From contig NZ_LT707420.1 of the NCBI RefSeq assembly GCF_900155605.1, positions 398,290 through 462,289 of the forward strand: 64,000 nucleotides of DNA, in the 5' to 3' direction. Under the pieces are notes generated by a model. That model was not told the origin of the DNA and did no database searches. It saw only the letters and a program-made list of their open reading frames with translations. The translations under genes were made by a program, and so were the position numbers. This DNA is from Actinomyces marseillensis (GTDB lineage: Bacteria; Actinomycetota; Actinomycetes; Actinomycetales; Actinomycetaceae). Positions 34,826-42,385 of this stretch are shown here, one piece after another. How positions within the stretch are numbered: position 1 is the first letter of the stretch; each line of letters opens with the position of its first letter.

Positions 34826-35707
34826 TTAGCGGATCGTCACCTGGCGCGAAACGAGGCCCTGGCGCGCGCGACGTTCGTCTGCACTCAGCGGGGTGGTGTC
34901 CTTCAGCGCCTTCTCAACGTTTTCCGCAAGAGCCTTCGCTTCTTGAGCTACGTCTTCGGCCGAAGCGCCCTCAGCGAGCTCGAAAACCGGGATTGCCAGG
35001 CCGCATGCGCGGAAAGCTCCGACGAAGCGCGAACCTTCGCCCAAGCGCGCATTTCCTACCGCCTGCAAACGTGCCAGCGCATCAAAAAGCTTGTGCTCAG
35101 GAGCAGCAGACACGTAGCGGACGAAGTTGCGGTTCATTTCGCACCAGTACATGCCCTCGGTTCCGGGAACTGCAACGGTGGGAACGACGTCGGCGCGGTT
35201 CTGTTCGAGCGCGTCGCGCATTTCGGGGGTGAGTTCCTGATTCGGATCGAACCAGTAGCCGAAGTCGGCGGTGATCTCCATGTCGCTAAACGCCTTCGGA
35301 TCAACAATGTCCTGAAGGCGAGGGGCGGGCTCACGCACATCAATATCGATGACGCCGTCGACACCGTCGGACTGTGCCTGAAGGGCAGCAAGAAGAGCTG
35401 CGGCAACGTCGTGGGAGAGATCGCCCGAGTTCGAGCGCGTCTGTAGTCCAACGAGGATGCGCCCATCGGGGCGGATCATCGCAGGGTGGCCGTCGGGCAG
35501 AAGGGTGACGATGTCGAACTCTGCACCGCCGTGCTCTTCGGTGGTGCGCCCGCTCAGCACTGCGCAGGGGATAATTTCGCGCATTGCGACCAGTTCAACC
35601 TCGTTGGGTAGCCCTTCGAAGGGGCGTTCCACGAAGGGGATCGGGGGGCGGTATGCCGGTTGATCCGCGCTGACTGCTACTTTTTTACGACGTGAGGCTT
35701 TTCCCAT
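34826..35707 (-). CDS. DUF5926 family protein
   Basis: A 293-residue soluble protein starting MGKASRRKKVAV and carrying the family's conserved stretch PFVERPFEGLPNEVELVAMREIIP. DUF5926 is a conserved actinobacterial family sometimes mislabelled as a SecA-like protein; its role is unknown. The remainder is acidic alpha/beta with FGYWFDPNQELTPEMRDAL and GMYWCEMNRNFVRYV segments. It is upstream of the GT2 gene (35-bp gap) in the same direction. Confidence 0.8.
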   Translation of the reverse strand: MGKASRRKKVAVSADQPAYRPPIPFVERPFEGLPNEVELVAMREIIPCAVLSGRTTEEHGGAEFDIVTLLPDGHPAMIRPDGRILVGLQTRSNSGDLSHDVAAALLAALQAQSDGVDGVIDIDVREPAPRLQDIVDPKAFSDMEITADFGYWFDPNQELTPEMRDALEQNRADVVPTVAVPGTEGMYWCEMNRNFVRYVSAAPEHKLFDALARLQAVGNARLGEGSRFVGAFRACGLAIPVFELAEGASAEDVAQEAKALAENVEKALKDTTPLSADERRARQGLVSRQVTIR

Positions 35708-35766
35708 GGGGCTATCGTAGCGGTTTTCCCAGCATTCACGAGGCCGAAGCTCGCAGAGGCGGGAAG

Positions 35767-36405
35767 CTATCTCTTCGTCGTCACTTCCCCACCCGAAACG
35801 CCTGCGTCATGCGGATTCGGCGCGGTCGCCTCGATGATGAGGGACTGAAGAGTGCCGATCAGGGAAAGTTCTTCGTTCGTTAGAGCTTCGCTTGCGCCTC
35901 GTTCAATGAAAGTGAGTACGACGGAAGCGTAGATATCGGAAGCCAGGGGAAGGAGGGATTCCTTGATACGGCCGCGTGCCCACTGGTCAAAAACCGTACG
36001 ACACATGTTCGCGATCTGTGCGCTCAGGTCTCCTTCAGCCCCACGACGCAACGAAAGGAGCGTCTTGAGCTCGTGACCGTTTTGTGCGTAGAAATTTGCG
36101 AGGTCGTGGCGGAGTTTTTCGGGATCGCTCATTCGAGTGTCCTGCAGCCACAGGCCTTTGATCGCCGGAGTCATTTGCTTGATGAAAAGTGTGACAACTT
36201 CTGTAAGGACGGCATCTTTGTCGACATAGTGGTTATAAAACGTTGTTCGTGAAACCAATGACGCGGTACATATATCGGTCACAGTGACCTTGTCGTAGGG
36301 TTTGTTTTCACAAACGGCAAGGAAGCCTGCGCGGATCGCTCGACGAGTCTTTCGGATACGGAGATCCGTATTTTCATCACTCGCGTCAACTTCATTCAAA
36401 GACAT
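35767..36405 (-). CDS. TetR-family transcriptional regulator
   Basis: A 212-residue regulator with an N-terminal TetR helix-turn-helix (TRRAIRAGFLAVCENKPYDKVTVTDICTASLVSRTTFYNHY, residues ~20-60; the YDKVTVTDI and RTTFYNHY parts are diagnostic) and an all-helical C-terminal ligand/dimer domain. It diverges from the hydrolase gene at 36533, with a 24-bp inverted repeat between them, so it probably represses that gene and itself. Confidence 0.88.
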   Translation of the reverse strand: MSLNEVDASDENTDLRIRKTRRAIRAGFLAVCENKPYDKVTVTDICTASLVSRTTFYNHYVDKDAVLTEVVTLFIKQMTPAIKGLWLQDTRMSDPEKLRHDLANFYAQNGHELKTLLSLRRGAEGDLSAQIANMCRTVFDQWARGRIKESLLPLASDIYASVVLTFIERGASEALTNEELSLIGTLQSLIIEATAPNPHDAGVSGGEVTTKR

Positions 36406-36458
36406 GATGATCCGATCATTTTCCGTGTCGTTTCATAGTTATCCTACCGTTTAAGGAC

Positions 36459-36482
36459 AACGTGTTCATTATCGAACATATT
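36459..36482. promoter_or_regulatory. candidate TetR operator
   Basis: AACGTGTTC-ATTATC-GAACATATT: arms TGTTC/GAACA are perfect and the outer bases match 7 of 9. It lies between the divergent TetR and hydrolase genes, the normal place for a TetR operator. Assignment is by position and symmetry. Confidence 0.5.
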
Positions 36483-36532
36483 GTTAGGTTTTGTGCGTTT
36501 TATCCTGCGATTACACGATATAGGCTGCTTTC

Positions 36533-37720
36533 ATGTTCGTTAAGTACACCGGTAATCGCCAATTCGATCTGCAACTCAACCGCGTATTTAATCCGCTTCT
36601 CAACCGAGAAGGAATGGATGCCGTCTCCACAGATCTCTTGCCTCGCATCAAGTCCACTCACGACATCACAAGGCTAGCGCTCCAATCGGCACGGCATTTC
36701 GACAAAGTGGACGACGCAGATGCAGCGTGGCGCCTCTATGAACTTGCCGCCTTCTACCTGCCAAGAAATGATCCACACAAACAAGAGTCTATTGACTCGA
36801 TGTCACGTCATTTCGATTGCGCCTATGCAGATCAAGGCTTCACTCGCCACAAGATCCCCTATGGCGGTGGCAAACTAACAGCAATGCGTTGGCAAGCCGA
36901 TTCGATGGATCGAAAGACCGTCGGCGCGAATAGCCCTCGCACCCTCATCATGATGAATGGTTTCGACGGTTACGCCGAAGAAATCATGAGCTTTGCTATG
37001 CACTTTCCCACTCGCCCCTTCGACATCATCGTCTTCGACGGACCAGGACAGGGGCATACGGCACTGGCAGGAATGCCTTTGGAACCACAGTGGGAGCGCC
37101 CAACTGCCGCGGTCTTAGACTTCTTCGGAATTGAAAGTGCTGCTGCACTGGGAGTTTCTTTTGGCGGTTACCTAGTCATGCGCGCTGCGGCATATACCCC
37201 ACGTATTAGCCACGTCATTGCATTCGACATGATGTACCGCCTTCTGGACGGGCTAACGATGCCGCTACCTCGCGCACTGCGTCCAGCAATTGATGGATTC
37301 ATCGATAGATCAGAGCCTGAATGGCTCATCAACACAAGCATGAGGGTTTTGCCCCACATGAATGCCGATCTGGCATGGAAGCTCCAGCAGGCGCGTGATC
37401 TCACCGGATTACGTGTGCCCACCGATGTCTTAACGGCAATGGGAGCTTTCACTATGGCCCCATTGGAAGGAATGATCAACCAGCACTGCCTGGTTATGGC
37501 CGGAGATGCTGATCAGTACGTGCCTTTTGAACGCTTAGAGGATGTGCGTCGAGCACTACGAAATGCGGCAAGCCTTGATATCCGGGAGTTCCACGCCGCA
37601 GATGACCCGGATATGGCTGAGCATTGCCAACTTGGTGATCTTGACCGAGCTTTCGAGATTATGGGTGATTGGCTCACTCACACGCATGAGATGCGCACCA
37701 GCGCAAAATCGCCTGCATGA
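36533..37720 (+). CDS. FrsA/DUF1100-like alpha/beta hydrolase
   Basis: A 395-residue protein. A helical N-terminal domain (~1-110) precedes an alpha/beta-hydrolase domain with IIVFDGPGQGHTA, elbow LGVSFGGYLVMRAA (nucleophile Ser) and VMAGDADQYVP (acid). This two-domain layout matches FrsA-like and 2,6-dihydroxypseudooxynicotine hydrolase-like enzymes, which act on esters or C-C bonds; substrate unknown. It probably is induced by the TetR ligand. Its last 47 bp overlap the 3' end of the convergent HAD gene. Confidence 0.82.
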   Translation: MFVKYTGNRQFDLQLNRVFNPLLNREGMDAVSTDLLPRIKSTHDITRLALQSARHFDKVDDADAAWRLYELAAFYLPRNDPHKQESIDSMSRHFDCAYADQGFTRHKIPYGGGKLTAMRWQADSMDRKTVGANSPRTLIMMNGFDGYAEEIMSFAMHFPTRPFDIIVFDGPGQGHTALAGMPLEPQWERPTAAVLDFFGIESAAALGVSFGGYLVMRAAAYTPRISHVIAFDMMYRLLDGLTMPLPRALRPAIDGFIDRSEPEWLINTSMRVLPHMNADLAWKLQQARDLTGLRVPTDVLTAMGAFTMAPLEGMINQHCLVMAGDADQYVPFERLEDVRRALRNAASLDIREFHAADDPDMAEHCQLGDLDRAFEIMGDWLTHTHEMRTSAKSPA

Positions 37721-38585
37721 CGGCGGCCGCACCATCGTTTTCGACTGCTGCCGCAACAAAATCGCTGTGAACGCGAATCTCCTCGGTGGCACCGCCCATG
37801 GCGACCCCGAAGGCCGCCCACTGAATCATGGCAATGTCGTTCGTGCCATCGCCAATAGCGACCGTTCCCTCAACGGGAAGCGAGAGATCCCGTCGGAGTT
37901 CATCAAGCCCACTGGCTTTCGTCACCCCGAGTGAACTGATATCAGCCCACGAGGTCCAACCAACGAAAACCTCGTGAGTCTTCGCGAAAGGCAGGGCACA
38001 CAAGATACTTTCGAAAGCATCGCGGTCCAAAGCGGGCTCGCGAATGACGAGCTTGGGCGTGCGCATCGCTTTGAGTTCATCAACGCTCACCAGCTTGGTG
38101 TCTTCAACGATCTCCCCTTCGGGAAAACCTGTTGAAATCAAGCGAAGATTACGGTCTTCGACGGCGAAACGCGCATGCGGAAGAGTCTTCAACGCCTCGT
38201 CGATGACCTCGGCGGGGGAAAATTCGTGGCGATGCACAATCTCGTAGCCGGCCTCGTGAACGCGAGCAAGGATCGCACCATTGGAAGCAACGATCCACCC
38301 GCGGCGAAAACCCAGCAGCGGGAGAACTGGCAGGACCGCACCCATCGAGCGACCGGTCGCAATGACGACCTGCGCACCGGCGCGACTCAGCGCTGCAATC
38401 GATTCAACGACCTGTGCGCTGGCACCACTGGGACTCAAGATCGTCCCGTCGATGTCGAGGGCGACCATCACCTGCGTGATATCACGCGGGAAAGTGGAAG
38501 GAAGCGCATTGAGCGCCTCCTCCACAAGTTCCCCGAAAGGACGGGGAGCCTCACCGCTCAGCGGCGCCGTCAAATAGCTGGTCAC
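37674..38585 (-). CDS. Cof-type HAD-IIB phosphatase
   Basis: A 303-residue HAD hydrolase: motif I LDIDGTIL, motif II VVIATGRSMG, the C2B cap, and motif IV IGDGTNDIAMIQWA. The family dephosphorylates sugar phosphates or FMN-type substrates. It starts 9 bp after the serS stop, so the two form an operon. The 3' end overlaps the convergent hydrolase gene by 47 bp. Confidence 0.88.
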   Translation of the reverse strand: MTSYLTAPLSGEAPRPFGELVEEALNALPSTFPRDITQVMVALDIDGTILSPSGASAQVVESIAALSRAGAQVVIATGRSMGAVLPVLPLLGFRRGWIVASNGAILARVHEAGYEIVHRHEFSPAEVIDEALKTLPHARFAVEDRNLRLISTGFPEGEIVEDTKLVSVDELKAMRTPKLVIREPALDRDAFESILCALPFAKTHEVFVGWTSWADISSLGVTKASGLDELRRDLSLPVEGTVAIGDGTNDIAMIQWAAFGVAMGGATEEIRVHSDFVAAAVENDGAAAVMQAILRWCASHACE

Positions 38586-38594
38586 ACAGCCTCG

Positions 38595-39875
38595 TTACTT
38601 TGCGGCAACAGGCTCAAGAACCTCGAGGCCACCCAGGTAGGGACGCATTGCCTCGGGAACGCGGACCGAACCATCGGCCTGCTGGTGATTCTCAAGAATC
38701 GCAACCAGCCAGCGGGTGGTGGCCAGGGTTCCATTGAGCGTGGCCACCGCGGTCATGCCATCTTCGCGACGCTCACGAATACCCAAGCGACGTGCCTGGA
38801 AAGTCGTGCAATTCGAGGTCGAGGTGACCTCCATGTAGCGTTCCTGAGTCGGCAGCCAGGCCTCGCAGTCGAACTTGCGGGCAGCAGAAGTGCCCAGGTC
38901 ACCGGCGGCCGTATCGATCACGCGGTAGGGCAGCTCAACCTTAGCGAGCATCTCTTCTTCCCATGCGAGGAAGCGTGCGTGCTCTTCTTCTGCATCCTCA
39001 GGACGGCAGAAGCTGAACATTTCAGCCTTGTTGAACTGGTGGACACGGATAATGCCTCGCGTATCCTTACCAGCCGAACCGGCCTCGCGACGGTAGCAGG
39101 TCGACCAACCCATGTAGCGCTTGGGGCCAGCGCTGAGGTCGAGGATCTCATCGGCGTGGTAGCCGGCGAGCGCAACCTCAGAGGTACCCGTCAGGTACAG
39201 GTCATCGGCGGGCAGGTAGTAGATCTCTTCGGAGTGCTCGTTGAGGAAGCCCGTACCACCCATGACCTGCGGGGTCACCAGGGTCGGAGTCATCATCGGC
39301 ACGAAACCGTTGGCGACGGCCTGGTCCATGGCCATGGTCATGAGAGCGAGTTCGAGGCGTGCGCCCACACCCTTGAGGTAGTAGAAGCGCGCACCCGACA
39401 CCTTCGCGCCGCGCTTGGTGTCGATCGCATCCAAGCCCTCACCCAGTGCCAGGTGATCCTGGGGCTCAAAACCTTCGCTTGCGAAATCACGAGGCGCGGG
39501 GCCCTCGTGGCGCAGGACAACGAAGTCTTCCTCGCCGCCGACGGGAACTCCATCGAGGACCAGGTTCGGGAGCAGGCGAGCGAGGCGATCGGCCTCGGCA
39601 TCGGCAGCGTTTGCGGCGGCCTCGGCAGCCTTCACCTCATCGGCCAGTTCCTTCGCGCGTGCAAGGATCGCAGGGCGTTCCTCCGCTGAGGCGCGACCCA
39701 CGGACTTGGAGACCTCTTTCTGGGTCGCACGCAGGGCCTCGAAAGACTGCAAGGCCTCGCGACGGGCGACGTCGGCTTCGAGGATCTGGTCAACAAGGGC
39801 GGGGTCAGCTCCGCGAGCGCGCTGTGAGGCGCGGGCGGGCTCAGGGTTTTCACGCAATGCACGCACATCAATCAT
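38595..39875 (-). CDS. serS: seryl-tRNA synthetase
   Basis: A 426-residue class II synthetase: N-terminal coiled-coil tRNA arm (residues ~35-110), then motif 2 [23 protein letters not shown] and motif 3 [18 protein letters not shown], with the ATP/serine site between. It charges tRNA-Ser. Length and motif order are normal. The HAD-IIB gene follows in the same operon. Confidence 0.96.
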   Translation of the reverse strand: MIDVRALRENPEPARASQRARGADPALVDQILEADVARREALQSFEALRATQKEVSKSVGRASAEERPAILARAKELADEVKAAEAAANAADAEADRLARLLPNLVLDGVPVGGEEDFVVLRHEGPAPRDFASEGFEPQDHLALGEGLDAIDTKRGAKVSGARFYYLKGVGARLELALMTMAMDQAVANGFVPMMTPTLVTPQVMGGTGFLNEHSEEIYYLPADDLYLTGTSEVALAGYHADEILDLSAGPKRYMGWSTCYRREAGSAGKDTRGIIRVHQFNKAEMFSFCRPEDAEEEHARFLAWEEEMLAKVELPYRVIDTAAGDLGTSAARKFDCEAWLPTQERYMEVTSTSNCTTFQARRLGIRERREDGMTAVATLNGTLATTRWLVAILENHQQADGSVRVPEAMRPYLGGLEVLEPVAAK

Positions 39876-39955
39876 GGGGCCATCTTAGTTCACGCACCCG
39901 CGTCAGTGCCGACGAATATCAGCGCGTGCGCCGATATGCCCTTTACACTTGCAGT

Positions 39956-41131
39956 ATGCGTAAGTTTCATCCACCGTCGCCCTACTTGATTGCGCTGGCC
40001 GGAATCGCTGGCGCTGGCGTGACGGCTGGTGCTAAATACTTCATTCAATCTCGTGCTCGCCGCGCGCATCGTTCGGCGATTTCACTTCCCCCTGGCATCG
40101 CTGAGAATATCCGCCCCTGGGTGGTTTTTAATCCTTCCAAGCACGAGGATCCCCAGGCTTTCCGCAATTCGGTGACCATGGATGCGCGCGCTCTTGGCGT
40201 GCGAGACATTCACTTCCTCGAGACCACTATTGAAGATCCCGGTGTCTCTCAGGCACGTAAGGCCGTGCGCGCAGGTGCGACGCATGTGATTGCAGCCGGC
40301 GGCGACGGAACCGTCCGCGCGGTGGCCGCTGGTCTGGCTCACACCGGGGTGCGCATGGGCATCCTGCCCGAGGGTACGGGTAATGTTTTGGCCCGCAATC
40401 TTGGGCTTCCCTTGGATTCTCCCCTCGATGCTCTGGCAGTTGCTTTGGGTGAGTCCACTCGCAGCGTTGATTTGGCGTGGCTTCGCATGATTGACCCCGA
40501 GGAACGCTTTTCCCTTCCCTGCGAGGGAAAACTGCTCTCCGCATTAACTTCGGATTCTCGTCGTTCCACTGACGAGGCCGCACTTGCCTTGGACGACGAG
40601 TTCCCCTTTGTGACCTTGGCTGGGATGGGCTTTGACGGCGAAACAATGTCGAAGACGGACCCCGAGCTCAAGAAAACTATTGGCTGGGCGGCATATGTCA
40701 TTTCAGCGGTGAACTCGCTTAATGTGCCCCGCATGGGTGCGCGCCTGAAGGGAAAGGGAGCTGACGGCAGTGATGTGTCAACACGATTCACTGCCCGTTG
40801 CGTTCTCTTTGCAAACTGCGGTGATTTGCCCGTCGTAACTTTGGCTCCCGAAGCTTCCTTACATGACGGTTTAGTCGATGTCATCGCTGTAGATACGCAG
40901 GTTGGTATTGTCGGTTGGGCGCACCTGTCTTTGAAGGTCTTTGGGCAAAGCTTGGGCTTGCCGGCCGTCAATATGCCCGCATCTCCCGCGGAGTTGTCAT
41001 TTAGGCAGCTCACGGAAGGCGAGCTTTCCTTGGATCAAGCTGCCATTGTTGAAGTCGATGGCGATGCTATCGGTCGCTCACGCAAAGTTGGTGTGCGTAT
41101 CGACCAGGGCGCGCTGCTGATCGCGGGCTGA
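39956..41131 (+). CDS. diacylglycerol/lipid kinase family protein
   Basis: A 391-residue lipid kinase-like protein. An N-terminal hydrophobic segment (LIALAGIAGAGVTAGAKYF) precedes the catalytic domain with the glycine-rich nucleotide motif AAGGDGTVRAVAAGL and EGTGNVLARNLG, both characteristic of DagK/YegS-type kinases that phosphorylate diacylglycerol or related lipids. A Ser/Thr-rich insert (LTSDSRRSTDEAALAL) is not typical. TACACT ends 6 nt before the ATG with no Shine-Dalgarno, a leaderless pattern. It diverges from serS. Confidence 0.85.
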   Translation: MRKFHPPSPYLIALAGIAGAGVTAGAKYFIQSRARRAHRSAISLPPGIAENIRPWVVFNPSKHEDPQAFRNSVTMDARALGVRDIHFLETTIEDPGVSQARKAVRAGATHVIAAGGDGTVRAVAAGLAHTGVRMGILPEGTGNVLARNLGLPLDSPLDALAVALGESTRSVDLAWLRMIDPEERFSLPCEGKLLSALTSDSRRSTDEAALALDDEFPFVTLAGMGFDGETMSKTDPELKKTIGWAAYVISAVNSLNVPRMGARLKGKGADGSDVSTRFTARCVLFANCGDLPVVTLAPEASLHDGLVDVIAVDTQVGIVGWAHLSLKVFGQSLGLPAVNMPASPAELSFRQLTEGELSLDQAAIVEVDGDAIGRSRKVGVRIDQGALLIAG

Positions 41132-41182
41132 ACATTGCCGGGTAAACACCGACTGAAGGCCACCTCTCTATCCCCACACACA

Positions 41183-41258
41183 CATTCCTGGTTTAGCTCA
41201 CCCATTCCGGGCCTATTGCCGTTTTAAGGCGGTAGGTGAGTGAGCTAAACCAGGAATG
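41183..41258. repeat. long inverted repeat (19-bp arms) in an intergenic region
   Basis: Arms at 41183-41201 and 41240-41258 are perfect reverse complements (core GGTTTAGCTCAC / GTGAGCTAAACC); the loop itself can fold (CCTATTGCC/GGCGGTAGG, 7 of 9). A further imperfect copy of GGAATGG...GAGCTAAA lies at about 41253-41269, so the left arm has two possible partners. The flanking 41132-41402 stretch holds no gene. It could be a bidirectional terminator between the lipid kinase gene and the tRNA-Ala unit, or a small repeat element. Confidence 0.6.
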
Positions 41259-41402
41259 GACGAGCTAAAACCGTCTGTGACGTGCGTGTGATCTCGCGGC
41301 GAGCTATGCGCTGCTATGCGCTATGCGCCGTATCCACGTGCGGTGTTAAACGCGGTACTACATTCGCGGTTTCCGAATACCAGGCTAGACACCGTAGACA
41401 AG

Positions 41403-41430
41403 AAAAAGGCCCAGCCGAAGCTGGACCTTT
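41403..41430 (-). terminator. terminator after tRNA-Ala
   Basis: On the minus strand: stem AAGGTCCAGC/GCTGGGCCTT around TTCG, followed by five T residues. It ends the tRNA-Ile/DLW-39/tRNA-Ala unit. Confidence 0.85.
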
Positions 41431-41435
41431 GGTGG

Positions 41436-41508
41436 TGGAGCTAACGGGACTCGAACCCGTAACCCCCTGCTTGCAAAGCAGGTGCGCTACCAATTGCGCC
41501 ATAGCCCC
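41436..41508 (-). tRNA. tRNA-Ala (anticodon TGC)
   Basis: A 73-nt cloverleaf on the minus strand: acceptor GGGGCTA pairs with TAGCTCC (one G-U), anticodon stem CCTGC/GCAGG with loop TTTGCAA giving TGC, T-arm ACGGGTTCGAGTCCCGT. CCA is encoded (41433-41435). Decodes GCA/GCG. Confidence 0.95.
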
Positions 41509-41526
41509 AAAGGGGTTCCCCCAGAT

Positions 41527-41664
41527 TTACGCCTGCGAGACGTCATCCGTAAGGGATGTCCACAGTTCCTCATTGTCGGAGAGATCCTGGCAGATCTGCC
41601 GGACCACAAGCCCCACTGCAGCGACACAAGCCACTAGCGAAAGAGTCTTCACAAACTTCTTCAT
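41527..41664 (-). CDS. DLW-39 family small protein
   Basis: A 45-residue peptide: MKKFVKTLSLVACVAAVGLV (hydrophobic, membrane-embedded) followed by an acidic tail with the family's conserved Leu-Trp in NEELWTSLTDDV. GGAGG lies 5 nt before the ATG. DLW-39 proteins are a widespread actinobacterial family found near gyrA and the Ile/Ala tRNAs; their role is unknown. It sits between the two tRNAs. Confidence 0.8.
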   Translation of the reverse strand: MKKFVKTLSLVACVAAVGLVVRQICQDLSDNEELWTSLTDDVSQA

Positions 41665-41696
41665 GGGAGCCTCCGCTCAATTGTTCCTGCGGATGG

Positions 41697-41770
41697 TGGG
41701 CCTAGGTGGGCTCGAACCACCGACCTCAGTCTTATCAGGACTGCGCTCTAACCTACTGAGCTATAGGCCC
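41697..41770 (-). tRNA. tRNA-Ile (anticodon GAT)
   Basis: A 74-nt cloverleaf on the minus strand: acceptor GGGCCTA/TAGGCCC, anticodon stem CAGTC/GACTG with loop CTGATAA giving GAT, T-arm GGTGGTTCGAGCCCACC. CCA is encoded (41694-41696). Ile-Ala pair near gyrA as in mycobacteria. Confidence 0.95.
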
Positions 41771-41933
41771 ATTGCCATGCCGAAAGGCACGCGTTAAATA
41801 GTACATGCGAGCGGGCGTTCGCGCCAAATTGTTGATCGTGACGTCGCCCACTCATTGCTGACAGATGCTGCTATCGCCCGGAATCACTTGCAAAGTTCGA
41901 CCTAGCGGCTGCCGCCGCAGTAGGCGAAACACA

Positions 41934-41973
41934 GGCCCGGGGGTATTGATGTCCCCATCAATACCCCCGGGCC
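41934..41973 (-). terminator. hairpin terminator after DUF3566
   Basis: An 18-bp perfect stem (41934-41951 with 41956-41973) around a TCCC loop, 20 bp beyond the DUF3566 stop. It closes the gyrB-gyrA-DUF3566 unit. No long U-tract; the flanking 41771-41933 has no gene. Confidence 0.8.
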
Positions 41974-41992
41974 AACGAGCTCGAATGCCCGA

Positions 41993-42385
41993 TCAGTCAT
42001 CCATCAATGTGACCTTGATGCCACCGACGAGCGAAGCGACCAGGTTGTACAAGAATGTGCCTAGTGCCGACAAAGCGGTCAACATGACGACATTCATCAC
42101 AGCAATCAAAGTCGCGTAGGCCATGACCTTCGGAAGCCTGACGTAGTCCAAGAGCGAGGCCATCTGCGAGGCTCCGATGGACTGCAGGAAGCTCTCTGCC
42201 GACGCAAAGACGTGCATCGCATTGAGCATGAGCCACAAGATCAACACTGCGACCACCATGGCGATTCCCAGTGCAACGCTGAGAAGGAATGCCACCTTCA
42301 TGACTCCCCAGGCGTCCACTCGCACAATCGCGAGGTCTACCTGACGGGGAAGATCATCGCGGTCATTGGATGCGTGATCACTCAT
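41993..42385 (-). CDS. DUF3566 membrane protein
   Basis: A 130-residue protein with two long hydrophobic helices ([25 protein letters not shown] and [24 protein letters not shown]) and the DUF3566 pattern [15 protein letters not shown]. The family sits directly downstream of gyrA throughout Actinobacteria; its function is unknown. It overlaps the gyrA stop by 4 nt (42382-42385). Confidence 0.85.
   Translation of the reverse strand: MSDHASNDRDDLPRQVDLAIVRVDAWGVMKVAFLLSVALGIAMVVAVLILWLMLNAMHVFASAESFLQSIGASQMASLLDYVRLPKVMAYATLIAVMNVVMLTALSALGTFLYNLVASLVGGIKVTLMDD

Noticed and set aside
38175-39689. Long open frame antisense to serS
   Set aside because: serS has all class II synthetase motifs and normal length; the antisense frame has no ribosome site or recognisable domain and reflects high-GC codon structure.
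41183-41258. CRISPR repeat or rho-independent terminator as the sole explanation
   Set aside because: A single inverted pair with no array; no T-run follows, so a terminator role is left open but not asserted.
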